From: Gemmatimonadota bacterium
GTDB lineage: Bacteria > Gemmatimonadota > Gemmatimonadetes > Longimicrobiales > RSA9
NCBI GenBank assembly: GCA_019347975.1
Contig: JAHWKI010000006.1
Coordinates: 1 to 37,226 of the forward strand
DNA: 37,226 nt
Direction: 5' to 3'
The notes beneath the pieces are model-generated. The model was given only the letters and a program-made list of their open reading frames with translations. It made no database searches and was not told the origin of the DNA. This document shows, piece by piece, positions 27,479 to 36,507 of the stretch. Numbering within the stretch: position 1 is the first letter of the stretch; each line of letters opens with the position of its first letter. Made by a program: the position numbers and the translations under genes.

Positions 27479-29290
27479 TTGAGATCTCGCCTGCTGCCGG
27501 CTCTCGGGACCCTGCTGGTCGCCGCGTGCGGGGCGCCGCCGGAGCCGCGGACGCCGATGGGTCGGCTGGATGACGATGTGACGCGCCCCACGCCGGAGCA
27601 GGTGCAGCGGACCGTACAGAGGTTCGCGACCATGGAGTCCGCGTTCCTCGACTGGTACTACGAGGCGTACCCCGTCCGGGCCACGAGGCTCGGGCTGCAC
27701 GACGGGGACGGAGATCTCCCGAGCCATGACCGCGCCGCCATCCAGCGTCGGATCGACGACTTCCTCGACTGGCTCAGGCAGCTCGAGGCGGTGCCGGGAG
27801 AACTCCTGGAGGACGATCGCCGGCTCGACCAGCGGGTGCTGGAGTTCGCCGTCCGGAGCGAGTTGCTGTCGCTGGAGGAGATCCGCCCCTGGGCGAAAGA
27901 CCCCCGGCACTACACAGCCCTCATCGCCGACGGCGTCGCCTCCCTCGCCGGCCGCGACTACGCCCCCGTGGCGCAACGGGCGGCCGCCATGGCCTCCCGG
28001 ATGCGCCAGGCTCTTCGGCTGCTCGAAGCCGCCCGCACCAACCTCCGGTCCCCGCCCCGGCTCTGGACGGAGCTCGCCATCGCGGACACGCGCGGGCTGA
28101 TCGGATACCTGCGGGATGATCTGCCGAGCGCTCTCGCCGCACAGGGAGGGGGGGCGGCCGGAGTCGCGGCTCTCGCTCAGCCGACGGCGGACATCCTCGC
28201 GGCTCTCGAGGCACACGTCTCCTGGCTCGAGAGCGATCTCCTTCCCCGCTCCACGGGCGACTACCGGCTCGGCGAGTACCTCTTTCAACGAAAGCTCCTG
28301 TACGACGAGCATGTGAACCTCGGCGTCATTGAGCTGGAGCGTCTGAACGAGCAGAAGATCGCCGAGTACCGGGAATGGATCGCGAGGGTTGCAGCCGAGA
28401 TCGACCCGGCGCGTACGCCACGCGAGATCATGGACTCCATCACCCGGATCCACCCCTCTCCTCAGGAGCTGCTCCCCACTGCCCGTGTCATGATGCTCGA
28501 CGCGCGCGACTGGGTCCGGGAGTCCGGCCTGGTCACCCTCCCCACCGATGAGGTGCCGGAAGTGGTGGAGACGCCGCCGTACGCACGGGGCGGATTCGCC
28601 TCCATGGACGCGCCCGGGCCGTTCGCGGAACAGGGGCTGGAGGCCTACTACTCGATCACGAATGTCGACTCGTCGTGGACGGCGGAGCAGCAACGGCAGC
28701 ACCTCACATACTTCAACTATCCCGGGCTGCTCGGCGTCACGGTCCACGAGACGTTCCCGGGTCACTTCGTGCAGCTCGCCCACCTGCGTCGTGTCGAGAG
28801 CCGCACCCGGAAGACGTTCGTCCCCCGATCCCTCACCGAGGGGTGGGCCCATTACGCGGAGCAGCTCGTCCTGGATGAGGGGTTCCGGGAGGGCGATCCG
28901 GCCGTCCGCCTGGGCCAGCTCCGGCGCGCCCTCCAGCGACACGCCCGCTGGCATGCGGCGCTCCAGGTCCACGCCTTCGGCGCCACCGTCGACGAGGTGG
29001 TGCCGCGCTTCATGGAGATCGCCTACTTCGACGAGTTCCCCGCCCGCCGGGAAGCCATTCGGGCCACCTACGATCCGACGTACCTCTACTATGCCCTCGG
29101 GCGCATGCAGATCCTCGATCTGCGCGACACCTATCGCGAGAGCGTCGAAGACAGGAAGCAGGAGTTCTCGCTCCGGGACTTCCACGACCGTCTGCTGGGG
29201 CTGGGACTTCCCCTGCCCCTGGCGTCGGAGGTGCTCCTGAACGCGCCGCGGGCCCCGCGCCTCGAGCTCCTAGGCCCACGACGACGCTGA
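27479..29290 (+). CDS. DUF885 family lipoprotein (putative metallopeptidase)
   Basis: TTG start with GGAGGAAGC upstream, then LRSRLLPALGTLLVAACG lipobox; VTVHETFPGHFVQLAHLR, LTEGWAHYAEQLVLDEGF. Confidence 0.85.
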   Translation: MRSRLLPALGTLLVAACGAPPEPRTPMGRLDDDVTRPTPEQVQRTVQRFATMESAFLDWYYEAYPVRATRLGLHDGDGDLPSHDRAAIQRRIDDFLDWLRQLEAVPGELLEDDRRLDQRVLEFAVRSELLSLEEIRPWAKDPRHYTALIADGVASLAGRDYAPVAQRAAAMASRMRQALRLLEAARTNLRSPPRLWTELAIADTRGLIGYLRDDLPSALAAQGGGAAGVAALAQPTADILAALEAHVSWLESDLLPRSTGDYRLGEYLFQRKLLYDEHVNLGVIELERLNEQKIAEYREWIARVAAEIDPARTPREIMDSITRIHPSPQELLPTARVMMLDARDWVRESGLVTLPTDEVPEVVETPPYARGGFASMDAPGPFAEQGLEAYYSITNVDSSWTAEQQRQHLTYFNYPGLLGVTVHETFPGHFVQLAHLRRVESRTRKTFVPRSLTEGWAHYAEQLVLDEGFREGDPAVRLGQLRRALQRHARWHAALQVHAFGATVDEVVPRFMEIAYFDEFPARREAIRATYDPTYLYYALGRMQILDLRDTYRESVEDRKQEFSLRDFHDRLLGLGLPLPLASEVLLNAPRAPRLELLGPRRR

Positions 29291-30294
29291 TGCCTGAAAC
29301 CAGACGACCCACCGTTCCCGCCGCCGAGGAAATCCTTGCCGGCTATTTCCCCGTCCTCGACCACGGCTTCGTCGCCCTCGTGGACTACATGGGCTCCGAT
29401 GACGACATCGAGCGGGCCGCCCGTGTCAGCTACGGCTTCGGGACGCGGAAGGTCAGCCAGACCCGGGGGCTCATCCGGTACCTGCGGCGGCACAGGCATA
29501 CCACGCCCAGCGAGATGGTGGAGCTGAAGTTCCACGTCTGCATGCCGATCTTCATCGCGCGACAGTGGATCCGGCACCGGACCGCCAACGTCAACGAGTA
29601 CAGCGGCCGCTACTCGCTGATGCCGCTCCTCTTCTACACGCCCGACCGGCGTCACTTCGCTCTCCAGAGCAAGGACAACAAGCAGGGGCGTCGGCCGGAA
29701 GAGGCCGACCCCGGCCTCTACGGGGATGCGGTGGCGCGCTGGGAGGCGCTGCGGAAGGACGCCGGGGACGGCTACGGCTGGCTGGTCGCCAATGACGTGG
29801 CGCGCGAGCTCGCCCGCATCGACCTCCCGCTGTCCACCTATACCCAGTGGTACTGGAAGATCGATCTGCACAACCTCTTCCACTTCCTCACGCTGCGCGT
29901 CGATCCGCACGCCCAGTACGAGATCCGGGCGTTCGCGGAGGTCATGGCGGGCATCCTGAAGCGCGTGGCGCCGCTCTCCTACGAGGCGTGGCTCGACTAC
30001 GACTTCGCGGGCGCCAGCGTCTCCCGGGGCGAGATCGAGGCGCTGCGTCGTCTGGTGTCCGTGTCGAGGGAGGGTGAGGACGTCACCCTGACGGCGCGGG
30101 ACGGCGTCACCCTGGATGTCGGCGCCCTTAAGGAAGGGGGGCTCAGCAAGCGCGAGATCCTCGAGCTCGCCGACAAGCTCGAGGCCCGCGCGATGCCCGA
30201 CTTCGACCTCGACCTCTCCGTCATGCGGTCACCCGAGGAGATGGCCGGCAGGATGGAGGAGGCCGTTCCGAAGATCGAGCTGGACCGGCTCTAG
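29290..30294 (+). CDS. thyX: FAD-dependent thymidylate synthase ThyX
   Basis: FIARQWIRHRTANVNEYSGRYSLMP (RHRx7S motif); 1-nt TGATG overlap with the DUF885 gene. Confidence 0.95.
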   Translation: MPETRRPTVPAAEEILAGYFPVLDHGFVALVDYMGSDDDIERAARVSYGFGTRKVSQTRGLIRYLRRHRHTTPSEMVELKFHVCMPIFIARQWIRHRTANVNEYSGRYSLMPLLFYTPDRRHFALQSKDNKQGRRPEEADPGLYGDAVARWEALRKDAGDGYGWLVANDVARELARIDLPLSTYTQWYWKIDLHNLFHFLTLRVDPHAQYEIRAFAEVMAGILKRVAPLSYEAWLDYDFAGASVSRGEIEALRRLVSVSREGEDVTLTARDGVTLDVGALKEGGLSKREILELADKLEARAMPDFDLDLSVMRSPEEMAGRMEEAVPKIELDRL

Positions 30295-30324
30295 CGCTCA
30301 ACGAGGCGCGGCAAGGGGACTCCC

Positions 30325-30555
30325 TCACGCCCTGCTCGGCGGGCGATCCCGACGCGCCAGGCCGCGCCACCCGCACCGCGCGCACCAGCGCCACTCGAGC
30401 CGAGTCAGCCGTTCGAGCCAGGAGATGAGCACCGGTACGGTGGGGCCGAAGCAGGCGGGGCAGCGGCGGACCGGACGGATGAGGAGCAGACCCCCGAGGG
30501 TGAGGAGCGCCACGCGCAGGACGATGAGGCCCAGGAACGTGAGCGCCAGAACCAT
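30325..30555 (-). CDS. Small membrane protein with two CxxC pairs
   Basis: MVLALTFLGLIVLRVALLTLGGLLLIRPVRRCPACFG...RWCARCGWRG. Confidence 0.55.
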   Translation of the reverse strand: MVLALTFLGLIVLRVALLTLGGLLLIRPVRRCPACFGPTVPVLISWLERLTRLEWRWCARCGWRGLARRDRPPSRA

Positions 30556-30558
30556 GCT

Positions 30559-30858
30559 TCAGGTCGGCGACCCGCTCCCGGCGCCGGACCACGGCGCGCG
30601 GCAGTGGCGGCACGCCTCTTCACGCCGGTAGAAATACCAGAGCGTGTAGAGGAGGGCGGCGAGGAATACGGCGGCGGTGGGGTAGAGGAGCCAGCTCGCC
30701 TCGGCGACCATCCCGATCGTCCACAGCGCTGCCGAAGCGGCCCACAGCGCCAGCGCCAGCCAGCCTGGCCCGGGGCCCACCTTGATCGGCGGGTCCACCT
30801 TGCCGCACCGAACACACGCGGCGCCTGCCCCCATCCTGTTGTTCGCTGGCGTATTCAT
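30559..30858 (-). CDS. Small two-TM protein with two CxxC pairs
   Basis: CVRCGKVDPPIKVGPGPGWLALALWAASAALWTIGMVAEASWLLYPTAAVFLAALLYTLWYFYRREEACRHCRAPW; 3 nt separate it from the next gene. Confidence 0.6.
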   Translation of the reverse strand: MNTPANNRMGAGAACVRCGKVDPPIKVGPGPGWLALALWAASAALWTIGMVAEASWLLYPTAAVFLAALLYTLWYFYRREEACRHCRAPWSGAGSGSPT

Positions 30859-30888
30859 GGCTACTCTGGTCAGAGGAAAAACCGTTCC

Positions 30889-31104
30889 ATGCGGAGGCGC
30901 ACCGTGTCACTCGTATCGTTCCACCGGGCCCTGATTCTCACCGCGATCGTATTCTGTCTCGGGTTCGCCGGATGGGAGCTGCGGGCCTACCGCACCGGAG
31001 GAGACGCCGATGCCATGCTGCTGAGCGCCGTCTTCGCGCTGCTCGGTATCGGCCTGTCCGTCTATCTGGCCCGGCTGGCGTCCTTCCTGAAGCTCGACGA
31101 CTAG
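30889..31104 (+). CDS. Small two-TM hypothetical protein
   Basis: MRRRTVSLVSFHRALILTAIVFCLGFAGWELRAYRTGGDADAMLLSAVFALLGIGLSVYLARLASFLKLDD. Confidence 0.5.
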   Translation: MRRRTVSLVSFHRALILTAIVFCLGFAGWELRAYRTGGDADAMLLSAVFALLGIGLSVYLARLASFLKLDD

Positions 31105-32219
31105 CCGCCCGCCCCCGGCCTGCCCGCTCCGGGGCCTTCAGCGCCGGGGTACCTCCCGGCCCCGCCGACGCTGCCCGCCGGCTCTCCACTCGTCGAGTCG
31201 GGCGCCCCGGGACCCCCGACGGGCCGGTCACGCTCGACGTTCCGCTCGAGCTCGGGATCACGAAGCGCGACCGCGAGCGCCGGGTGCCGGCGCCACAGGT
31301 ATCCGCCCATGGCCACCGCCGCGAGCAGATTGCCTACCGCGATGCTCCACCACGGGATCAGCTCCAGGAGCCACTGGGCGACCACGGTGAGCAGCCCGAT
31401 GAAGAACGTCTCGAACGTCACGAACAGCAACACCGCGCCCAGCAGCACGTACGGGTGACGATCCTCGGCGAACGCGACGATCCCCGCCGCCACCAGCCCG
31501 GTGCCGAGGAACGCGGCGACGTGCAGCCCGGTGTAGCCGAGGACGTTCACAGCATTGATCTCGACCGCCCCGGCGCTCGTGGCGCCGCCCAGGACGATGC
31601 TGCCGAGCGCCGCGGGCGTGAAGAACAGTCGTCCTGCGACCAGGTCGATGGCCAGGAACCACACGGCCACCACGGCCGCGCCGATCAGCCCCACGATCAG
31701 CCCCTCTCGCACCACCTGGTGCTGGCGCAGGACCTCGCCCCAGCTCACGTACGGCTGCGGGCTCAGGAGGATGATGACCCCGACCAGCGTCACGCCCGCG
31801 ATGGCGTTCCCCACCAGCACGGGCGTCCAGCCGAGATAGCCGACGACGTCCGTTCCCGTGAGCCAGATGCTACCGTAGAAGAGCAGGTCGAAGAGCAGGA
31901 ATCCGAGGATCAGTCCGAGCAGCAGCCCGGGCAGCACACGGAACCGGTTCATGAGCCACGCGACGGCCGCCCCGACCGCCATGAACGCGGCGTAGTGCAG
32001 GACCGTGTAGATGGCGATCTGGCCGGCGTCCAGCGTCCGCTCCTCTCCGCCCAGAAGCAGACGAGCGAGGAACGCAGGCGTATGGAACGCCCGGCCCGCC
32101 AGACCGTCGATCACGAGGAACCAGACCGCCAGGACGGTGGCCGCCGCGATTCCCGCGATCAGACCGCGACGAATCGGCGTATGCGTCATGGTTCGCGTGG
32201 CGGCTGCGGGTTCGTTCAT
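31101..32219 (-). CDS. Multi-TM membrane protein with internal tandem duplication
   Basis: Two copies of RxGLIxGxxxAxVxAVWFLxIDxxAGRxFxTPAxLxxxxLGG; last gene of the oxidase cluster. Confidence 0.8.
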   Translation of the reverse strand: MNEPAAATRTMTHTPIRRGLIAGIAAATVLAVWFLVIDGLAGRAFHTPAFLARLLLGGEERTLDAGQIAIYTVLHYAAFMAVGAAVAWLMNRFRVLPGLLLGLILGFLLFDLLFYGSIWLTGTDVVGYLGWTPVLVGNAIAGVTLVGVIILLSPQPYVSWGEVLRQHQVVREGLIVGLIGAAVVAVWFLAIDLVAGRLFFTPAALGSIVLGGATSAGAVEINAVNVLGYTGLHVAAFLGTGLVAAGIVAFAEDRHPYVLLGAVLLFVTFETFFIGLLTVVAQWLLELIPWWSIAVGNLLAAVAMGGYLWRRHPALAVALRDPELERNVERDRPVGGPGAPDSTSGEPAGSVGGAGRYPGAEGPGAGRPGAGG

Positions 32220-32230
32220 GCCGGTCTCCT

Positions 32231-32524
32231 TCAGAACTCGGTGAGTACCGCCAGTACCAGGATGAAGGCGAGCGGGAGCGGAGCCACCACCATGATGATG
32301 AGGCGCGGTGGCTCGAAGCGCAGGTGCATGTAATAGAGAGCGACCAGCACGGCCTTCCAGACCGCCAGACCTACCAGGACGAGAATGGTCGTGACCCGCC
32401 CCAGCCCCAGGAACGCCACCCCGACCTCTACCAGGGTGAGGACGGCGAGGCCGACGAACACCGCCATGTAGTTCGGCTTCTTGTGGGTCGATTCCACCGC
32501 GACGTCGGCTGAATCCATGGTCAT
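32231..32524 (-). CDS. Cytochrome c oxidase subunit IV-type (COX4_pro) small membrane protein
   Basis: KKPNYMAVFVGLAVLTLVEVGVAFLGLGRVTTILVLVGLAVWKAVLVALYYMHLRFEPPRL; ATGA overlap with subunit III. Confidence 0.85.
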   Translation of the reverse strand: MTMDSADVAVESTHKKPNYMAVFVGLAVLTLVEVGVAFLGLGRVTTILVLVGLAVWKAVLVALYYMHLRFEPPRLIIMVVAPLPLAFILVLAVLTEF

Positions 32525-33147
32525 ATCAGGTAAACTATGGTGAAGAGGATGATCCAGACGAGGTCGACGAAATGCCAGTACAGCCCCATGGTCTCGACGC
32601 CGCCATGGCTCGCGCGCGTGTACTTTCCCATGAAAGCCCGGACGGTGATCCAGATGAGGGCCAGCACCCCGATCGTCACGTGGGCCCCGTGGAAGCCGGT
32701 CATCGTGTAGAAAGTCGCTCCGTAGAGCGCCCCTCCCTCGGCGGCGTAGCCGGCGGCGAAGGGTACGAAGCCGTGATCGACCAGCTTGACGTACTCGTAC
32801 GCCTGGACGCCGAGGAAGCACGCGCCCATGGCCACCGTGGCCAGCAGCCATAGCCGGAGCCCCTTCTGATCCCCGTGCTCGATGGCCGCGAACGCCTTGA
32901 CCATGGTCACCGACGAGCAGATCAGCAGGAACGTGTTGAACGCCGTGAGCGGCACGTTCAGCACCACGCCCGGCTCGGCGAACGCCTCCGGCTGCGCGGC
33001 GCGCAGGATGATGTAGGATCCGATCAGCGCGGTGAAGAACATCACCTCGCTCAGCAGGAACACCCACATGCCGAGCTTCAGGTTGGGGACGCCCATCCCC
33101 GGCTCGACGGGGCCGCCCTCCAGGGTCATGGCCGCGGAATGATCCAT
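32521..33147 (-). CDS. ctaE: Cytochrome c oxidase subunit III
   Basis: KLGMWVFLLSEVMFFTALIGSYIILR, YGATFYTMTGFHGAHVTIGVLALIWI, LYWHFVDLVWIILFTIVYLI. Confidence 0.94.
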   Translation of the reverse strand: MDHSAAMTLEGGPVEPGMGVPNLKLGMWVFLLSEVMFFTALIGSYIILRAAQPEAFAEPGVVLNVPLTAFNTFLLICSSVTMVKAFAAIEHGDQKGLRLWLLATVAMGACFLGVQAYEYVKLVDHGFVPFAAGYAAEGGALYGATFYTMTGFHGAHVTIGVLALIWITVRAFMGKYTRASHGGVETMGLYWHFVDLVWIILFTIVYLI

Positions 33148-33159
33148 GTCTCCTCCTCC

Positions 33160-34935
33160 CTAATGGCTGGTGGCCGGCGCCGGAACCGGCTCCGGGCCCT
33201 CGGCCGGGGGGTCGTCCTGGGGCAGATAGTCCTCGACGCTGAGCGGCGAGGAGTACTCGTAGGGCCCGCGGTAGACCACCGGCGTCCGGGCGAAGTTGCC
33301 GTGCGGCGGCGGCGAGGGCGCCGCCCACTCGAGGGAGTTCGCGCGCCACGGGTTGGCCGGAGCCGGCTCCCCACGGAAGAGGCTCCAGAAGAAGTTGAAG
33401 GCGAAGATGAGCTGCGTTCCGATCAGCAGGAGTGCCGCGATCGAGATCATCGTATTCAGCTCCTGCATCGGACGCAGGAACTCGTACTGATTCGGGTCGT
33501 AGATGCGCCGCATCATCCCGGCGATCCCCAGGTTGTGCATGGGGAAGAAGGTCAGGTTGAAGAAGAGCACCGTGAGCCAGAAGTGCAGCTTGCCGAGCAG
33601 CGGGTTCATCATCCGGCCGAACATCTTCGGATACCAGAACGTGATGGCGGCATACAGGGCGAAGAGGCTCCCCCCGAACAGCACGTAGTGGATGTGGGCG
33701 ACGACGAAGTAGGTGTCGTGCAGGAAGATGTCGACGGGGGTCGAGGCGACGAACACGCCCGAGAGCCCGCCGATCACGAACATGCCGACGAAGGCGACCG
33801 CGTGCAGCATGGGCGTGTGGAAGTGGAGGTCTCCTCGCCACATGGTCGCGAGCCAGTTGAACACCTTGATCGCGGAGGGGACGGCGATGACCATGGTCGT
33901 CGCCATGAAGCCCATCCCGAGCGTCGGGTTCATGCCGCTCTGGAACATGTGGTGGCCCCACACGCCCCAGCCCAGGAACGCGATGGCGATGATCGCCAGG
34001 ACCATCGCGTGATAGCCGAAGATCGGCTTCCGCGATCCCGCGGCGATGATCTCGGACACGAAGCCCATGGCCGGCAGGATGAGGATGTAGACCTCGGGGT
34101 GTCCGAAGAACCAGAACAGGTGCTGCCAGAGCAGCGGCTCGCCGCCGTACTCGGGCGAGAAGAACGTGGTCCCGATGGTCTGGTCGAACAGCAGCAGGAT
34201 GAGCGCGCCCGTCAGCACCGGGACCGCGAGCAGGATGAGCACGGCGGTGACGAAGAGCGCCCAGGTCGCCAGCGGGAGCCGGAACCACGTCATCCCGGGC
34301 GCCCGCATGTTGATGACGGTTGTGACGTAGTTGACGGCACCCATGAGCGATGAGAAGCCCAGCACGATCATGGAGATCAGCCAGAGCTGCTGACCCATGT
34401 AGACACCGGAGAACTCCGGGTTCGCCGACAGGGGCGGGTACTGCGTCCACCCCGCACCCGAGTGGCCGCCGGCCACGAAGAAGCCCGCCAGCATGATCAC
34501 GCCGGCGGGCGCGGCGGTCCAGAAGGATGCCATGTTGAGCTTCGGAAACGCCATGTCGGGCGCCCCGATCTGCAGCGGGATCAGGTAGTTCGCGTAGACA
34601 CCCACCAGCAGGGGCATGATCGCGAAGAAGATCATGATGGTTCCGTGCATCGTCACGGCGGAGTTGTAGAACTCCGGCAGGACGATGCCCTGGTTCACCA
34701 TCGTCTCCGGCAGCAGCCCGCCCCCCGGTAGCGGCATGTCGGGGTTCGTGGGCCAGCCGAGCTGCCATCGGATGACGCCCGCGAGCAGTCCCCCGATCAG
34801 GAGAAAGAACAGGCTCATGAAGAGGAACTGGATCCCGATCACCTTGTGATCGGTCGAGAAGATGTACTTCCTCACGAACGACGGCTCGTGGTGCGGCTCT
34901 GCAGCCGCCGTCGCGTGCGCTGACGTTGTTGCCAT
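33160..34935 (-). CDS. ctaD: Cytochrome c oxidase subunit I (A1-type motifs)
   Basis: STDHKVIGIQFLF, IGAPDMAFPKLNMASFW, FWFFGHPEVYILILPAMGFVSEI, WGHHMF, DTYFVVAHIHYVLFGG. Confidence 0.97.
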   Translation of the reverse strand: MATTSAHATAAAEPHHEPSFVRKYIFSTDHKVIGIQFLFMSLFFLLIGGLLAGVIRWQLGWPTNPDMPLPGGGLLPETMVNQGIVLPEFYNSAVTMHGTIMIFFAIMPLLVGVYANYLIPLQIGAPDMAFPKLNMASFWTAAPAGVIMLAGFFVAGGHSGAGWTQYPPLSANPEFSGVYMGQQLWLISMIVLGFSSLMGAVNYVTTVINMRAPGMTWFRLPLATWALFVTAVLILLAVPVLTGALILLLFDQTIGTTFFSPEYGGEPLLWQHLFWFFGHPEVYILILPAMGFVSEIIAAGSRKPIFGYHAMVLAIIAIAFLGWGVWGHHMFQSGMNPTLGMGFMATTMVIAVPSAIKVFNWLATMWRGDLHFHTPMLHAVAFVGMFVIGGLSGVFVASTPVDIFLHDTYFVVAHIHYVLFGGSLFALYAAITFWYPKMFGRMMNPLLGKLHFWLTVLFFNLTFFPMHNLGIAGMMRRIYDPNQYEFLRPMQELNTMISIAALLLIGTQLIFAFNFFWSLFRGEPAPANPWRANSLEWAAPSPPPHGNFARTPVVYRGPYEYSSPLSVEDYLPQDDPPAEGPEPVPAPATSH

Positions 34936-34956
34936 TCCTGCGCTCCGGTTCAGGAT

Positions 34957-35625
34957 CTAGTTCGCGGTCTGGGTCGCGCCTTCGTACCACGTCTCGAAAT
35001 CCGCGGCGCTGTGGACCACCAGCGTGCCGCGCATCCGTGTATGCCCCGTGCCGCAGAGCTCCGCGCAGGCGAGCTCGTATTCGCCCGGCTCCGTCGCCTC
35101 GAACCAGACCACCTGGTTGTCCATGCCCGGGACGGCGTCCTGCTTCACCCGGAAGTGGGGCAGGAAGAAGGAGTGGATCACGTCCTCGGCCGACAGGTGG
35201 ACCAGGATCGGCTGGGCGACGGGGATGTGGACCTGGTTGCGTCGCTGGAAGTCATCGTCGGTTCCGAGACGCCCATCGGCTCCGGGATAGGTGACCATCC
35301 ACTCGAACTGCGAGGCCATGACCCCGATCTCCAGCCCTGGCGCCGGGAACCGACCCAGCATCTTGATCCGCGCCCATGGGCCGAAGCTCATGGCGCCGAG
35401 GGCGATCACGATGATGAACGGGATGGTGGTCCAGATCACCTCGACCTTCCAGTTCCCGTGGATGTGCTCGGCTTTCCTCCCTTCCCGGTGGCGGTAGCGG
35501 AAGGCGAACCACAGGAGCGTGGCCTCGACCAGCAGGAAGATGATCCCGGTAATGACCAGAATGATGTAGAAAATCGAATCGATCTCCCCACCGAACGTCG
35601 ACACCTGCGCTGGCAGCCAAGGCAT
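34957..35625 (-). CDS. ctaC: Cytochrome c oxidase subunit II (CuA, no fused heme c)
   Basis: Two TM helices; VIHSFFLPHFRVKQDAVPG and CAELCGTGHTRMRG (CuA ligands); no CxxCH at the C-terminus. Confidence 0.95.
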   Translation of the reverse strand: MPWLPAQVSTFGGEIDSIFYIILVITGIIFLLVEATLLWFAFRYRHREGRKAEHIHGNWKVEVIWTTIPFIIVIALGAMSFGPWARIKMLGRFPAPGLEIGVMASQFEWMVTYPGADGRLGTDDDFQRRNQVHIPVAQPILVHLSAEDVIHSFFLPHFRVKQDAVPGMDNQVVWFEATEPGEYELACAELCGTGHTRMRGTLVVHSAADFETWYEGATQTAN

Positions 35626-35652
35626 ACCGCCTCCGGGTTGTGGGAGTTGCGC

Positions 35653-36504
35653 TCAGTGGCCGCCGGCGGCCAGGGCGTGCCGCCCGTGCGGATCGATCGG
35701 CTCTCCGAGCGGCACGAAGGCGCCTGCCATGGAAGCCGAGTAGCTGAACTCGGCCCGCGCCTCCCCGGACGCGGGGACCGTCACGTTCTGCGTTTGCGTG
35801 CCGTACTCCTCGTGCCAGGCCTCGATCACGTAGTCACCCGGTGGCAGGTTCGCGATCTCGAAGGAGCCATCCTCGCCCGTCACCACGAAGTAGGGGTGCT
35901 CCGAGACCCCGATATACGCTTCCATCCACCCATGCACGTCGCACTCGACGGGGATCATGACCTCCGGCTGCGAGAACGTCCGCTCCGTCGTCATGTTCGT
36001 CGGCTGGCTCACGTTGAAGCCGCGCTGCTCGCTCGGCTTCGCGTTGATGTTGTGCAAAAGGCCGTCGGAGTTCTTGATCTCCAGCGTCTGGCCGACCTGC
36101 ACGCCGACGACGTGCGGGATGTAGACGCAGCCGTCCTGGTCCAGGACCGCCGCCTCCGAAGGGGCGGGCCAGGAGCCCTGTGGCAGTCCCTCCTTCACGT
36201 GGACGTATACGTTCTTCAGACCGCCGTCCGCGCCGACCACGGCAACGGGGTTCATGGGCTGCCCCTCGTGCTTTTCGGCGCAGGTCGGCTCCTCGCTCAT
36301 GTTGATCGGCTGGGGCGCGGGGGGTTGTCCCTCGAAGGACACCGTCCCCACGACCCGGCCGGCTGTGGCCTCGTCGACCTGGACGGCGTCGGCTGCCGCG
36401 GCGCCGCCGGTGTCCGCATCGCCATCGCCGCCCCCGCCGCAACCGAAGGCGAGGAGTACGGCCGGAACGATTAGTACTCGAATCGAGATCTGCATACCTG
36501 ACAT
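35653..36504 (-). CDS. Lipoprotein with cupredoxin-like domain and C-terminal carboxypeptidase-regulatory-like domain
   Basis: Lipobox LLAFGCG; KNSDGLLHNINAK and VECDVHGWM (Cys-x2-His-x2-Met); YFVVTGEDGSFEIANLPPGDYVIEAWHEEYGTQTQNVTV. Confidence 0.78.
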   Translation of the reverse strand: MSGMQISIRVLIVPAVLLAFGCGGGGDGDADTGGAAAADAVQVDEATAGRVVGTVSFEGQPPAPQPINMSEEPTCAEKHEGQPMNPVAVVGADGGLKNVYVHVKEGLPQGSWPAPSEAAVLDQDGCVYIPHVVGVQVGQTLEIKNSDGLLHNINAKPSEQRGFNVSQPTNMTTERTFSQPEVMIPVECDVHGWMEAYIGVSEHPYFVVTGEDGSFEIANLPPGDYVIEAWHEEYGTQTQNVTVPASGEARAEFSYSASMAGAFVPLGEPIDPHGRHALAAGGH

Positions 36505-36507
36505 GAC

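Noticed and set aside
27458-29185. 575-aa minus-strand ORF antisense to the DUF885 gene
   Set aside because: Sense strand has lipobox and HETFPGH motif; antisense is spurious.
30559-30815. Alternative overlapping minus-strand ORF 30405..30815 (136 aa)
   Set aside because: Overlaps both better-supported small CxxC membrane ORFs in another frame and has Ser/Arg-rich spurious composition.
32231-34990. 919-aa ORF spanning COX I to COX IV
   Set aside because: Only the last 97 residues are real (COX IV); the rest reads COX I and COX III out of frame.
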